Below are positions 24,318 through 34,420 of a stretch of 64,000 bases of DNA, one piece after another. How positions within the stretch are numbered: position 1 is the first letter of the stretch; the number at the start of each line of letters is the position of its first letter. Position numbers and translations under genes: made by a program. Source of the DNA: Fischerella sp. PCC 9605. GTDB lineage: Bacteria; Cyanobacteriota; Cyanobacteriia; Cyanobacteriales; Nostocaceae. Under the pieces are notes generated by a model. That model did no database searches. It was not told where the DNA came from and saw nothing but the letters and a program-made list of their open reading frames with translations. Location of the stretch: the NCBI RefSeq assembly GCF_000517105.1, contig NZ_KI912153.1, positions 1 through 64,000 of the forward strand, in the 5' to 3' direction.

Positions 24318-27185
24318 ATGAAGTTAGATAAATTTTTTCAAAGCCTGCTGCTGACAGGTGTTATTGCTATCTTTATAAGCATTCCTGCTAAAGGTGAGGA
24401 AGTACAAGAGGATATTCAAGGCAGACCTTCTACCGAGACAGTAGGGAAATCTGCATTAGATGAGAAGGTTGCAGCTAAAGATAAAGAATTTGCGATCGCC
24501 AAATCTCCTGTTAATCTCCTTCGTTCCAGGAAACCCCGACTCAAACAGTCTCAAAGTGCAAGTTCACCGCAAAGAGTAAAGTCGGATGAAGCCAGTAAAA
24601 ACATTACCCAACTGAGCGAAATCGAAATTCCCGCTACTAGCGCTCAAAAACTCGTACAGGCACCAACACCGACCAACCCCCCTAATCCAGAACAAACAAG
24701 TGGGGATCAAGTTGTACCAATTACGGGAGTTAAAGCAATTCCCACAGACAAAGGTGTGGAGGTAATTTTAGAGACGACTCTTGGGGAACAACTGCCAGTT
24801 ACAAATCGCAGTACGGGTAATAATTTTATTGCAGATGTATCTGGCGGGCAATTGCGTTTACCATCGGGTGAAGCTTTTACGTTTCGTTCGGAGAAACCAA
24901 TTCCGGGAATCACTGAGATCGTAGTGACAAATGTTGATGCGAATACTGTCCGAGTAACAGTGGTGGGTGAGAAAGCTTTGCCCGCAGTAGAGTTATTTGA
25001 TGATAATGCAGGTCTGGTTTTCGGTATAACTTCTACGGCAACGGCGACACAACCACCACCGCAGCAACCCCAAACACCACAAGCTGAAGAAGAGCCAAGT
25101 GAGACACCGCCAACAGAAGCAGCGCAGGAGGATGAGCCGATTGAGTTGGTGGTGACAGGAGAGCAAGATGCGTATAACGTGCCAGATGCGTCAACTGCCA
25201 CTAGAACTGACACACCGATACGCGACATTCCCCAATCGATTCAGGTCGTGCCGCAACAGGTTCTAGAAGACCGCAACGTGAGAACTGTAAATGAGGCGCT
25301 GGAAACAGTCAGTGGCGTAGCTTCTGGTCCTAGGCTCTATGGTGGTGCGCCGCTTACATTCAAAATCATCAGAGGATTTGACCAGACAAGTTCAGGCGTT
25401 GTCAATTTCCGAAATGGCTTTCCGGATGGTGATTTCTACACCCTGTCACCCATTGGGACGATCGAGCGAGTGGAAGTTCTCAAAGGGCCCGGCTCAGTTT
25501 TGTTTGGAGCTGGGGAACCTGGCGGGATTGTTAACACGATCACAAAACAACCCCTGAGTGAACCCTATTACAGGCTCGGGTTTGAGGCAGGAAATTATGG
25601 ATTTTATCAACCCAGCATCGATTTATCAGGGCCTTTGAATACCGATAAAACTGTGCTTTATCGGTTTATTGCTAGCTATCAAGGTTCAAGCGATTTTCAA
25701 GGCTTTGCTGACACAAGAGTGACGACGATCGCACCCTCAATTACCTTGAAGTTGGGAGATCGTACAAATCTGGATCTGTACTATGAGTACACTAACCTTT
25801 TTGCCGACCCTGCTGCTGGTCTTTCTACTGCTGTGTTTCTGAGCGATGGTAGTTTAACACCCCGGGACTTTGCCACTTACTATCCTAGTTTACAGTCGGT
25901 CGATGCCACCTCTCAAAAATTTGGCTACATCCTAAACCACGAGTTTAGTGATAACTGGAAGCTTCGGAATAATGTTGCTATAAGTCTTACTCGTTTTGAA
26001 GAGGATGGAGCTACGGGTTTTACACTAACAGACGACCGCTTTTTGGAAGGATTCGATGTTTTCAGAGCTGAGTATCACAGAAACAACTATTTTGGACAGA
26101 TCGACTTGCTTGGGAAGTTTAATACCGGATCGATTTTACATCAAGTCTTAGCGGGTTTTGATTTCAACTACTTTAGCAATGTTGGCGATCGCATCAGTGC
26201 CGATACAGATCTGCCTCCTCTAGATATCCGCGATCCAGATTACGATATCTCAAGACCCACATTTTCAACACGTAATACATTCTCTGACTTTGATTTCGTG
26301 AGGCGATCCTACGGTGTTTATCTCCAGGATCAGATCGCTTTCACTGATAATCTGAAATTCCTGCTCGGCGGTCGCTATGATTGGCTTTCAACTGATTTTG
26401 AAGCAGATGTCAATACAGGCGGAGACGTAGTTGTCTTTCCGACACAGAATGATGAGGCATTCAGTCCCCGTGTTGGCTTAGTGTATCAGCCCAGCAAAGA
26501 GGTTTCTCTCTATGCTAGCTACACTCGATCATTTGCCTCTGTCTCTGGATTTGATAACGTAGATCCGGATGTCAGATTTGACCCGACGAGGGGAACTCAA
26601 TATGAAGTCGGCGTTAAAACCGACTTTCTAGACGGCAGGCTTTCAGCAACGTTAGCAGCCTACCAACTCACCAAGACAAACGTTCTCACAACCGTTGTCA
26701 CAGACGATCCAGCTAACCCTGTACGTTCCATTCAAACCGGGGAGCAACGGAGTCGAGGAATTGAGTTAGATGTTACAGGTGAGATTTTGCCTGGATGGAA
26801 GGTGACTGCTGCCTACGCCTATACCAATGCAGAAGTCACTGAAGATGAAACTTTTCCGGTTGGCAATCGATTGCCAAACGTACCAGAAAATCAAGCCAGT
26901 CTCTGGACAACCTATGAGATTCAGAATGGCGATTTGAAAGGTTTGGGATTTGGTTTGGGGCTGTTTTATGTGGGTGCGCGCCAAGGAGATTTGGATAATT
27001 CGTTTGAACTAGACGATTACTTCCGTACCGATGCGGCGCTTTACTACCAGAGAGATGGTTTGAAGGCGGCGATTAATATGCGTAATGTATTTGATATAGA
27101 CGCTGCCGCATTTGCCTACAGCAGCACATATGTTCAAAGAACCGAACCCTTTACAATCATTGGTTCTATCAGTTGGGAGTTTTAA
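24318..27185 (+). CDS. TonB-dependent siderophore receptor with AMIN domain
   Basis: 955 residues. An N-terminal signal sequence (hydrophobic core near 8-24, cut near AKGEE) is followed by a long linker, an AMIN domain (about 130-240) as found in many cyanobacterial TonB receptors, a proline-rich stretch, a TonB-box-like IELVVTGEQ, and the plug (PIRDIPQSIQVVPQQVLEDR, VEVLKGPGSVLFGAGEPGG). The beta-barrel has the block YDWLSTDFEAD and the terminal Phe (GSISWEF) usual for outer membrane proteins. Plug and barrel resemble ferrichrome/hydroxamate-type receptors. It is followed by a FecB-like binding protein and an exporter and lies opposite the synthetase operon, so it probably imports the ferric form of that product; the ligand is inferred. 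Confidence 0.93.
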   Translation: MKLDKFFQSLLLTGVIAIFISIPAKGEEVQEDIQGRPSTETVGKSALDEKVAAKDKEFAIAKSPVNLLRSRKPRLKQSQSASSPQRVKSDEASKNITQLSEIEIPATSAQKLVQAPTPTNPPNPEQTSGDQVVPITGVKAIPTDKGVEVILETTLGEQLPVTNRSTGNNFIADVSGGQLRLPSGEAFTFRSEKPIPGITEIVVTNVDANTVRVTVVGEKALPAVELFDDNAGLVFGITSTATATQPPPQQPQTPQAEEEPSETPPTEAAQEDEPIELVVTGEQDAYNVPDASTATRTDTPIRDIPQSIQVVPQQVLEDRNVRTVNEALETVSGVASGPRLYGGAPLTFKIIRGFDQTSSGVVNFRNGFPDGDFYTLSPIGTIERVEVLKGPGSVLFGAGEPGGIVNTITKQPLSEPYYRLGFEAGNYGFYQPSIDLSGPLNTDKTVLYRFIASYQGSSDFQGFADTRVTTIAPSITLKLGDRTNLDLYYEYTNLFADPAAGLSTAVFLSDGSLTPRDFATYYPSLQSVDATSQKFGYILNHEFSDNWKLRNNVAISLTRFEEDGATGFTLTDDRFLEGFDVFRAEYHRNNYFGQIDLLGKFNTGSILHQVLAGFDFNYFSNVGDRISADTDLPPLDIRDPDYDISRPTFSTRNTFSDFDFVRRSYGVYLQDQIAFTDNLKFLLGGRYDWLSTDFEADVNTGGDVVVFPTQNDEAFSPRVGLVYQPSKEVSLYASYTRSFASVSGFDNVDPDVRFDPTRGTQYEVGVKTDFLDGRLSATLAAYQLTKTNVLTTVVTDDPANPVRSIQTGEQRSRGIELDVTGEILPGWKVTAAYAYTNAEVTEDETFPVGNRLPNVPENQASLWTTYEIQNGDLKGLGFGLGLFYVGARQGDLDNSFELDDYFRTDAALYYQRDGLKAAINMRNVFDIDAAAFAYSSTYVQRTEPFTIIGSISWEF

Positions 27186-27276
27186 CTGGCTTTGTGGTTG
27201 ATCGTCGATTGAATAATCTGCCTGAATAATGTGCTACAACACAGTGTAATTTTGTGAACTACCTCAAAACTCAGTG

Positions 27277-28260
27277 ATGAGAAACCCAATGCATCGATTG
27301 ATAAAGCCATTTCTTTTAATGGCTTTTTCCTTCCTTTTAATTACAGCTTGCTACAGTCCAGTTACCCAAAAATCTGATATTTCAAAAAAACAATTAGCCA
27401 CTTCTGAGTGTCGAGTAATTCAACACAAATTAGGTGAAACCTGTGTTCCCTATAAACCACAGCGTATTATTGCATTAGAGGACGCCTGGATAGTAGATCC
27501 CTTATTGGCTCTTGGTATCAAACCAGTGGGTACAGTAACCTTTGCCAAACAAGTAAATGTAAATTTTCGTGGTTTATCTGCTGATGAGCTTGCAGGAATT
27601 GAGATAGTTGGGAATGGAGGTCAACCTTCTCTAGAGAAAATTCTTAGGCTCAAACCGGATTTAATTTTGTCATTCAACGATCCCTTTGATAGTAACAATT
27701 ACAAACTGTTATCACAAATTGCTCCCACAGTACCTATAGATTTTAACAGAGTCAGACATTCTTTTAAGGACAACCTTCGATTCATTGCTCAACTAGTAGG
27801 TCGGGAAGAAAAAGCAGAAAAAATTCTCCTTCAATATCAAGAGCGAATTAAAGAATTACAGAATATATTAGCGGATAATAATCTAGAGAAAGCGAAAGTT
27901 TCTATTATTGAATATTTGGGAGGTAATTCTTTTGAATTGCAAAGAGGTGACATAATATATTTTCAGATTTTTAGCGATCTTGGCTTAGACATGCCGCATA
28001 GACCTCTAAATCCTGATGATTCTGCCTTATTTAATATTGAAGTTATTAATAGATATGATGCCGATATTCTATTTTTTGTGAGTTTAAATAGCAACAAAGA
28101 AAAGTTATTATCTCATTGGAATGGCATTTTATCCTCACTAAAAGCAGTCAAAAATAAGCGAGCGTATATAGTAGATCCAAATTTATGGTGGGTATATGGC
28201 CCTTTAGGAGTAAATAGACTATTAGACGAGCTTCCTAAATATTTGCTAGAAAGCGCATGA
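27277..28260 (+). CDS. FecB/FhuD-like iron-siderophore binding lipoprotein
   Basis: About 327 residues; ATG at 27277, with a GTG one codon earlier. The N-terminus is a lipoprotein signal: a hydrophobic run ending in LLITAC, the Cys being the lipidation site. The body follows the periplasmic binding fold of iron-siderophore transport: PQRIIALEDAWIVDPLLALGIKPVG, IEVVGNGGQPSLEKILRLKPDLIL and the C-terminal VYGPLGVNRLLDELP. It should deliver a ferric siderophore to an inner-membrane ABC transporter, but no permease or ATPase gene of that kind is in the window. It lies 91 bases after the receptor gene. Confidence 0.9.
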   Translation: MRNPMHRLIKPFLLMAFSFLLITACYSPVTQKSDISKKQLATSECRVIQHKLGETCVPYKPQRIIALEDAWIVDPLLALGIKPVGTVTFAKQVNVNFRGLSADELAGIEIVGNGGQPSLEKILRLKPDLILSFNDPFDSNNYKLLSQIAPTVPIDFNRVRHSFKDNLRFIAQLVGREEKAEKILLQYQERIKELQNILADNNLEKAKVSIIEYLGGNSFELQRGDIIYFQIFSDLGLDMPHRPLNPDDSALFNIEVINRYDADILFFVSLNSNKEKLLSHWNGILSSLKAVKNKRAYIVDPNLWWVYGPLGVNRLLDELPKYLLESA

Positions 28261-28489
28261 AATTTCTATTCTCATGAAAAAACACGCAGAATTTCACAAT
28301 AGCTAACTTTCACCAGTCTGCAAATCTTGCCGTTAATCTTCCGAAAAAAGTTCTTTACGTGTTTGTGGTTCTGTCTCCAACGATTCTGATTGTAACAGAG
28401 AGCGTGATTTGGTGGTATCGTAAAAAAGAAGATTATTTGGTCAAAACTGAAAGCTGTGTAGAATAACCAACTATACAAAGTAAATTGAA

Positions 28490-28942
28490 ATGCTGAAGAA
28501 ACTATTGGTGTTGATCGAGTCATGGATAAGCTCTACAAATACCTCGTCAACACACCCTAACTCTATACCCAAACCCACCCTCTTTGTCTGCAAATCCTGC
28601 CACCGCTCCTCCGAAGAACGGCCAAAAAATCAACCCGCCGACGGCTCTATTTTACTTGACAAACTCAACAGTTTATGCGGCGAAAAATTTATCTCTGACG
28701 AACTTGAAATTAAACCTGTTAAATGCCTCTGGGCATGTAGTCAAGGCTGTGTTGTAGCTGTATCAAGTCACGATAAACCTACCTATTTGTTCGTTAATCT
28801 TCCTCCAGAAGAAAGCCCAACAGCGTTACTTGAATTCATGCAATTGTATATCAAAAGTCGTAAAGGCAGTGTAGCTTGGAAACGACTTCCTGAACTTTTA
28901 CAGTCTGCTATTTTCGCGCAAATTCCACTTGTAAGTAAGTAG
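28490..28942 (+). CDS. DUF1636 family metal-binding protein
   Basis: 150 residues. The N-terminal half has LFVCKSCHRSSEE, the centre KCLWACSQGCVVAVS, and the C-terminal part reads YLFVNLPPEES, the pattern of the DUF1636 family with conserved cysteines (CxxC and CxxxC) that could hold a metal or an iron-sulfur cluster. Family members are often near metal uptake genes; the biochemical role is unknown. Here it lies between a siderophore-binding protein and an exporter. The 229 bases before it hold no clear gene. Its start has only a weak ribosome site. Confidence 0.75.
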   Translation: MLKKLLVLIESWISSTNTSSTHPNSIPKPTLFVCKSCHRSSEERPKNQPADGSILLDKLNSLCGEKFISDELEIKPVKCLWACSQGCVVAVSSHDKPTYLFVNLPPEESPTALLEFMQLYIKSRKGSVAWKRLPELLQSAIFAQIPLVSK

Positions 28943-28977
28943 CCATTATCAACTATGTACACCAAAGCAGATAAAAA

Positions 28978-29330
28978 TTAAAAGGGACTCCGGTCTTGGC
29001 TTCTAGCCATTCCGGAGGACATGGCGTCCGAGATGGTGAATCCACTCCCCGTCTTGGCTTGGTGCCAGAGGGGGAAGTGGTGAACCCAGAGGGGGGACTG
29101 GCGTAGACGCCCGTCAGGGCGGTGAGCAGCGCAGTCTTGGGGAGGCGCGGGTGCGGAACCTGCGTCCGCACATAGACCGCCGTGGTTCCCCCCATGAGCG
29201 ACTGGTGAACCCGTAGACGCGCACAGCGCGGCTTCTCGTAGAGTAGGGTGATTAGGGACTGGGTACTGGGGAATTATTCCGCACCTAGGGCGAGGGATGG
29301 GGACTCCTTGCCACGACCACATTAAAAGTA
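28978..29330. repeat. GC-rich low-complexity repeat region
   Basis: About 350 bases far richer in G and C than the surroundings, with recurring pieces such as ggtgaacc, gtagacgc, gtcttggctt and ggggac. Short frames on both strands are by-products of the composition. Such degenerate blocks are common between genes in Nostoc-like genomes. No coding function is supported. Confidence 0.55.
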
Positions 29331-29543
29331 AACTTTGTATTTTTTAGTCTACATTTGGGATTGCTGAGCGAGATTATGAAAATTCATACAGAGACGCAAA
29401 ATTCGCAGATAATTTCTTTGTGCTTTGTACATGCATAACTCGCTGCTCACAAACAGTATCACATAATCATTAACTAACCGAAGTTTGTTGGAAATTACAG
29501 TATACAGAGATTTAATTCCTCGACCAGAGATAAACATTAAATA

Positions 29544-30866
29544 ATGTCACAACAACCAACTCCTACCAGCCTGCGAAATTTCCTCATCATCTGGCTTGGT
29601 CAACTAGTTTCTGCCATTGGCAGCCAAATGACTACCATTGCTCTGGAAATTTGGGCATGGGAAGTTACAGGCAAAGCAACTACTCTCGCTTTGGTAGGTT
29701 TCTTTGGCTTGCTTCCCAGCATTCTGATTACCCCGATTAGCGGTGTAATTGTAGACCGTTTTAACCGGAAATTATTGATGATGCTAGGTGACACAGTTGC
29801 TGTCTTGACAACAATTGTTCTCCTATTTTTATATATCAACAAATACTTACAAATTTGGCATTTTTATGTAGCAGCCGCTTTTGTAGGCACTTTCAGCCAA
29901 TTTCAGTATCTTGCATACTCAGCATCAATATCATTAATGATTCCCAAACAGCACTACACCCGCGCCAGCAGTCTCGATTTTTTGTCACATCATAGTGCGA
30001 TTATTATTGCTCCCGCTTTGGCAGGATATCTCTATAAAGTAATAGGTTTATTTGGTATTTTGTTAATTGATATTTCCACTTTTTTAGTCGCAATTTTTAC
30101 TATTTTTTTAGTTCAGATTCCCCAAATACTGCAAACCGAAGAAAACCAAAAGCAAGATACTTTTTGGCAAGATTTGAGGTATGGTTTACGTTACTTGAGC
30201 GCTCAAAAAAGTCTCCTCAATCTGTTATTAGCGAATTTATTATTTTTCTTTGCCCACGATCTCGGAGATTCATTGTACGTTCCGATGATTCTCTCACGCA
30301 CAGGTAACAATACTTTAGTGCTGGGTAACTTAATCATAGCAGCAGGATTTGGCGGTGTAATGGGAGCATTAATTATTAATAAATGGGGAGGTTTTAAAAA
30401 CAAAATTAAAGGCGTTTTCCTGGGAATAATAGGTGTTGGTTTAACTAAAATAGTATTTGGTTTGGGTCGAACTATGTGGGTGTGGATTCCTCCACAATTT
30501 TTGTGTTCATTGAGTTTTACTGTCAGTGGTAGTTCGGATAATGCGATTTGGTTAGCAAAGGTTGCTCCTAATGTACAAGGACGAGTTTTTGCAGCGCGAT
30601 CGCTACTTTTACAATTAGCTTCAGCAGTAGCAGTTTTGATTGCAGGGCCCTTAGCAGATAATGTGTTTGTACCTGCGTTTCGTGAAGGGGGTAGCCTTGT
30701 AGGTATTTTAGGAGGAATATTTGGGACTGGTACTGGTGCAGGAATAGCAATGCTGTACGTGATCTGTGCAGTGTGTATGTTTTTGGTAGGGTTAGGTGGG
30801 CTTAGCGTGCGATCGCTGCGAAATTTAGAAAAAAATACACCTGACTATGATGAGGTTGAGGTTTAG
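29544..30866 (+). CDS. MFS exporter of the EntS (MFS_3) type
   Basis: 440 residues with about twelve hydrophobic segments, full length. The N-terminus (FLIIWLGQLVSAIGSQMT) and the loop DRFNRKLLMMLGD with the cytoplasmic loop 2-3 pattern match the MFS_3 group that includes the enterobactin exporter EntS and cyanobacterial siderophore exporters. It lies in the same direction as the receptor and binding protein genes and is best read as the exporter of the lipopeptide made by the divergent cluster. It could instead export an unrelated drug-like compound. A strong hairpin follows the stop codon. Confidence 0.88.
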   Translation: MSQQPTPTSLRNFLIIWLGQLVSAIGSQMTTIALEIWAWEVTGKATTLALVGFFGLLPSILITPISGVIVDRFNRKLLMMLGDTVAVLTTIVLLFLYINKYLQIWHFYVAAAFVGTFSQFQYLAYSASISLMIPKQHYTRASSLDFLSHHSAIIIAPALAGYLYKVIGLFGILLIDISTFLVAIFTIFLVQIPQILQTEENQKQDTFWQDLRYGLRYLSAQKSLLNLLLANLLFFFAHDLGDSLYVPMILSRTGNNTLVLGNLIIAAGFGGVMGALIINKWGGFKNKIKGVFLGIIGVGLTKIVFGLGRTMWVWIPPQFLCSLSFTVSGSSDNAIWLAKVAPNVQGRVFAARSLLLQLASAVAVLIAGPLADNVFVPAFREGGSLVGILGGIFGTGTGAGIAMLYVICAVCMFLVGLGGLSVRSLRNLEKNTPDYDEVEV

Positions 30867-30904
30867 CAGGCATTGCATAAAAGTAGCAAATAAATGTATG
30901 AAAT

Positions 30905-30935
30905 ACCCCTGGCTAGCAAAGTTTGAGCCAGGGGT
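30905..30935 (+). terminator. Hairpin after the exporter gene
   Basis: A perfect 10-base stem (ACCCCTGGCT pairing with AGCCAGGGGT, 11-base loop) followed by TTTCT begins 39 bases after the exporter stop. It can end transcription from the left. It also lies at the tail of a TnpB-like remnant, so it may be the right-end hairpin of an IS200/IS605-type element. Confidence 0.55.
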
Positions 30936-30939
30936 TTCT

Positions 30940-31115
30940 ACATCCCCCGGACTAGCCTGAGATTTTTGACGCTTCTTTTGACCTAGTTGCTTCATACTTC
31001 CCGTAGTTTTGCGGGTGCGTGAAGTAGAGCTAGAGCCATCTGCGTCTACGAGGCTCGTTCCAAACCCCGGTAGTTGGTTTGAGTACCAAAGTATTACAGG
31101 GTAAGAGCATCTCAA
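30940..31115 (-). pseudogene. C-terminal remnant of an IS200/IS605 TnpB-like protein
   Basis: On the minus strand the frame reads GFGTSLVDADGSSSTSRTRK and GSMKQLGQKKRQKSQ, close to the tail I know from cyanobacterial TnpB (OrfB) transposon proteins. The catalytic part and zinc ribbon are absent. It abuts the broken 5' end of the RarA fragment, which suggests that insertion and later loss of this element cut RarA. The call rests on memory of the family and is tentative. Confidence 0.4.
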
Positions 31116-31118
31116 TCA

Positions 31119-31660
31119 GGCTTGACACGCTGATTTTATTGCTATCAATGCCGTGCTTTCCGGCGTCAAAGAAATTCGCGCTGCCATAGAACAAGCTCAA
31201 AACAGGCGCAAGTTTCACAACCAAAGAACAATTCTGTTTGTAGATGAAGTCCACCGTTTTAATAAATCCCAGCAAGATGCACTGCTGCCGTGGGTAGAAA
31301 ATGGTACGGTGATTTTAATTGGGGCGACAACAGAGAATCCTTACTTTGAAGTTAACAAAGCACTAGTCAGCCGCTCGCGGATTTTCCAACTCAAGCCACT
31401 CAACGATGAGGATTTGTACGGCATAGCCCAGCGGCGCTGACTGACAGCGAGCGCGGTTACGGTAAAAAGCAAGTGCAAATTGAAGCGGATGCTCTGGCAC
31501 ATTTAGTTAATGTTGCCAACGGTGATGCTCGTTCACTGCTCAATGCTTTGGAGTTGGCAGTAGAGACAACACCACCCGATGGTGCAGGTGTAGTTCGCGT
31601 CACCCTCGCAGTCGCAGAAGAATCAATTCAGCAGCGTGCAGTTCTCTTGGTGCCGCGAGT
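31119..31660 (+). pseudogene. RarA (MgsA) AAA+ ATPase fragment, frameshifted
   Basis: The first frame reads [20 protein letters not shown] and contains the Walker B region [20 protein letters not shown] and the sensor block [14 protein letters not shown]. Near 31435 the frame shifts by one base: GIAQR is followed in another frame by [14 protein letters not shown] and NGDARSLLNALELA. The Walker A part is missing at the left and the sequence leaves the family after AEESIQQRAVL near 31640. RarA is a replication-linked helicase-like protein; this copy cannot work. It lies directly before a group II intron fragment. Confidence 0.85.
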
Positions 31661-31681
31661 GCCAAAGTATGGAGATGTATT

Positions 31682-32340
31682 GTGCGATTCGTTAGCTAGA
31701 AATAAGCAGAAATGCTTAGGGATTAGCTACAAGGTGGAAACCTTGATAACTGAATGACAATGTAGGCGAGAATCCTACCCTCCAGGTGCAGGAGTGAAAG
31801 CACTTCCCCCAGGTTTGCGACTAGCCATCAAAGCCTGAAGCGGGGATGAAAGGTGGCTCTATACAGTAGCCTTAACTGGTATCCATCGAGCAAAGTGTCC
31901 ATGAGTAAAAGCTTCGGCTTAAAGATACGCCCGAACCATCGTAATCGATAAGTGGCAAAACAAGGCTGATATGCCACACCAAAAGGTAAAGGATAAAGAG
32001 GTTGGCAACTAATACTTTGACCAACATGCACTCTCAATAAACCCGGTGGAAAGTATCACTCTAAAGACATACAGAATTGTCATTCGGAACGAAGTAACCC
32101 CATATTTACTCTCTGAGGGGTCGATACTCAGAGTAGGTGCTAACCGGATGTGATATGGGGGGAGATTGGGTAAGAAGCGAATGATTAACTGTAATGGTTA
32201 ATATATGCTGACGTACCCACGGTGGTTTGAATGGAAAAGTCCTAAAACGGAGTACATCAGGGCAAACGCATCTAAATTGGGGCAGTCGTACTGAGTCTAC
32301 AGCTATGGGTAAAGTAGTACAAAGATAGGGAGTTAAAACT
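31682..32340 (+). mobile_element. Group II intron, 5' ribozyme part only
   Basis: The segment begins with GTGCGATTCGTTAGC, matching the conserved GUGCGAY 5' end of bacterial group II introns; a similar start (GCGCGATTCGTTG) is seen in the minus-strand intron ending near 57979. What follows looks like domain I RNA (GGTGGAAACC, GGAACGAAGTAACC, GGTGCTAACCGG) and has no open frame. No reverse transcriptase gene and no domain V with its GAAA bulge could be found downstream, so it is a truncated, inactive copy. The right limit is uncertain. Confidence 0.6.
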
Positions 32341-32498
32341 TTGGTAAAATAAGTGTGCAGAAACTTCCTTGAGTGCTATGGAAGTGGTTAAAAACTACAA
32401 GCAAAAGCGTGTTAGACCAGTGTACGCGGCATAATATACAGTTATGCCGCGTGGATTGTTGGTAAAGAGGTGTTTTCAAATTTATCTGTGAGGCGCAT

Positions 32499-33191
32499 TT
32501 GTTTAACTGTCCACTCTCGCGCGAGAAAGCTGACCGTCTTGTAAAGCAACTTGCCATTGCTGATGATAGTTGTGTCCTAGATGTTGGTTGCGGTGAAGGG
32601 GAGTTTTTAATTCAAATTGCGGAGCGATATAAAATTAGTGGGATTGGACTTGACAGCAATCCAGAATGTATCGCGCTAGCCAATGAAAAAGCACGCTTGC
32701 GAGTTCCAGACGAAAATTTGTCCTTTGTTTGCCAAGATGCGCGATCGTTTAATTGGGAAGCACATAAAGTAGACTTAATCATTTGCATTGGCTGAGAATT
32801 TATTTTGGGTGGTTATCGTCAAACGCTCCAATATTGCTCTGATGTTTTGAGTGATGCAGGAAGATTGCTAGTTGGCACAATTTTTTGGAAAAAGGAGCCG
32901 ACCGCACAATATTTGGAGTTGATGGCAGGGGAGAATCCACACGTAGACTACTTAACGACTGTGGATATCGCGATTGAGGAGGGATTCATCCCGCTTTATC
33001 TGTGTCGGAGCAGTGAGGATGAGTGGGATGATTTTGAGGGTAGACACGCTTATAAGCGCTATCTTGCTGCAATGCAAAGTGATGACCAGATAGCGTTTAA
33101 GCGGATACACGACTGGCAACGCGGGTATTTAAAGTGGGGGCATCAGACAATGGGTTTTGGTTTCTTTTTGCTTGAGAAACATGCTCACTAA
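32499..33191 (+). pseudogene. SAM-dependent methyltransferase with internal stop
   Basis: The first part has VLDVGCGEGEF (SAM-binding motif I), GIGLDSNPECI and FVCQDARSF. An in-frame TGA at 32793-32795 interrupts the protein between CIG and EFILGGYRQTLQ; the frame then continues to the natural end, FGFFLLEKHAH. The start is only a TTG, and the usual N-terminal 20 or so residues are missing. It looks like a class I methyltransferase gene of cyanobacterial type that has decayed. The closest function is unknown. Confidence 0.8.
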
Positions 33192-33276
33192 GCGATCGTG
33201 CTTTTGGGACTCAGTGGTATTCTCAAAAAATATTAATTCTTCACGTTTATAGAAGCACCATTCCCAGCAAGGCGAA

Positions 33277-34420
33277 TGAAACTTAAACCAAAAATTACAA
33301 TTGCAGAATTTTTTAATGATATTGATGACCCAAGGGTAGAACGTACAAAGTTACACAAATTAACAGACATGATCGCAATTGCAATTTGTGCTATGATTTG
33401 TGGTGCAGAAACTTGGGAGGATATTGAAATAGAGGCGCGATGCTAAATATGAATGGTTAAAACAATTTTTAGAACTTAAAAATGGAATTCCTTCTCACGA
33501 TACATTTGCGCATGTGTTTGCACGTATTCATCCAGAACAATTCCAACAATGTTTTATAAATTGGGTTCAATCGGTTAATCAATTAACTTCGGGTGAACTA
33601 ATTTCTATTGATGGAAAAACACTACGTAGTTCTGACGATACTTCAAACGATCAAGCTGCTATTCATATGGTTAACGCTTGGGTAGTATCTCAAAGATTAG
33701 TTTTAGGGCAAGTTAAAGTTGATGAGAAATCAAACGAAATAACTGCCATTCCTGAATTACTAAAACTTTTATGTTTAAAGGGTTGTATTCTAACTATAGA
33801 TGCAATGGGATGCCAAAAAGATATTGTTAAACAAATTGTTGACCAAGGAGGAGATTACATAATTACCTTAAAAAAGAACCAAAAAAATTTATATTCAAGG
33901 GTAGAGAGCTTATTTGAAGAAGCTATCAAAGCACGATTTCAAGGATTTGAGGATAGCGAAATACGTGCAACCCAACATAGTCATGGTCGTAACGAAACCA
34001 GACTTTGCACCGTGTTAACTAATGTTCAAGCTCTTATAGACCCTGAAGGTAATTGGGAAAATTTTCATTCAGTAGGCATGATCAATTTCATGCGAACAGA
34101 AAATGGAAAAACTAAACTTGAAACTCGTTATTTTATTAGCAGCCTATCTCAAAATGCTGAATTATTCGCCCAAGCCATACGTGGACACTGGAACATAGAA
34201 AATCAACTCCATTGGGTATTAGATGTTGCATTTCACTCTTGATGATTCTCGAATTAGGAAGGATAATGCACCTCAGAACTTTGCCATCCTAAGACAGATT
34301 GCGTTAAATCTTTTCAATCAAGAAAAAACTCTCAAAACTGGAGTAAAACGTAAACGTAATAAAGCCGGATGGGAGAATGAATATTTAGAAAAAGTTTTAT
34401 CTGGAATCTCCAGATTATAG
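33277..34420 (+). pseudogene. ISAs1-family transposase with two frameshifts
   Basis: The protein is readable in three pieces. The first (from 33277) has EFFNDIDDPRVERTKLHKL and GAETWEDIE, then shifts frame near 33440. The second (to 34242) contains LISIDGKTLRSSDD and LTIDAMGCQKDIVKQI, the DDE-type core, and RGHWNIENQLHWVLDV. The third begins near 34235 with LDDSRIRKDNAPQNFAILR. This is the layout of ISAs1/H-repeat-type transposases. Two one-base shifts make it non-functional unless suppressed. Terminal repeats next to the gene were not seen; see the 18-base pair farther out. Confidence 0.85.

Noticed and set aside
24707-25228. Minus-strand frame of 173 codons inside the TonB receptor gene
   Set aside because: It is antisense to the AMIN and linker part, and its low-complexity Ser/Gly/Thr content reflects the opposite strand.
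1-30866. Schizokinen-type siderophore locus
   Set aside because: No IucA/IucC-like NIS synthetase, acetylase or lysine/diamine hydroxylase gene is present; the synthetases are NRPS/PKS.
32793-32795. TGA in the methyltransferase as a selenocysteine codon
   Set aside because: The protein lacks its N-terminus and lies among other broken genes; a plain nonsense mutation is far more likely.
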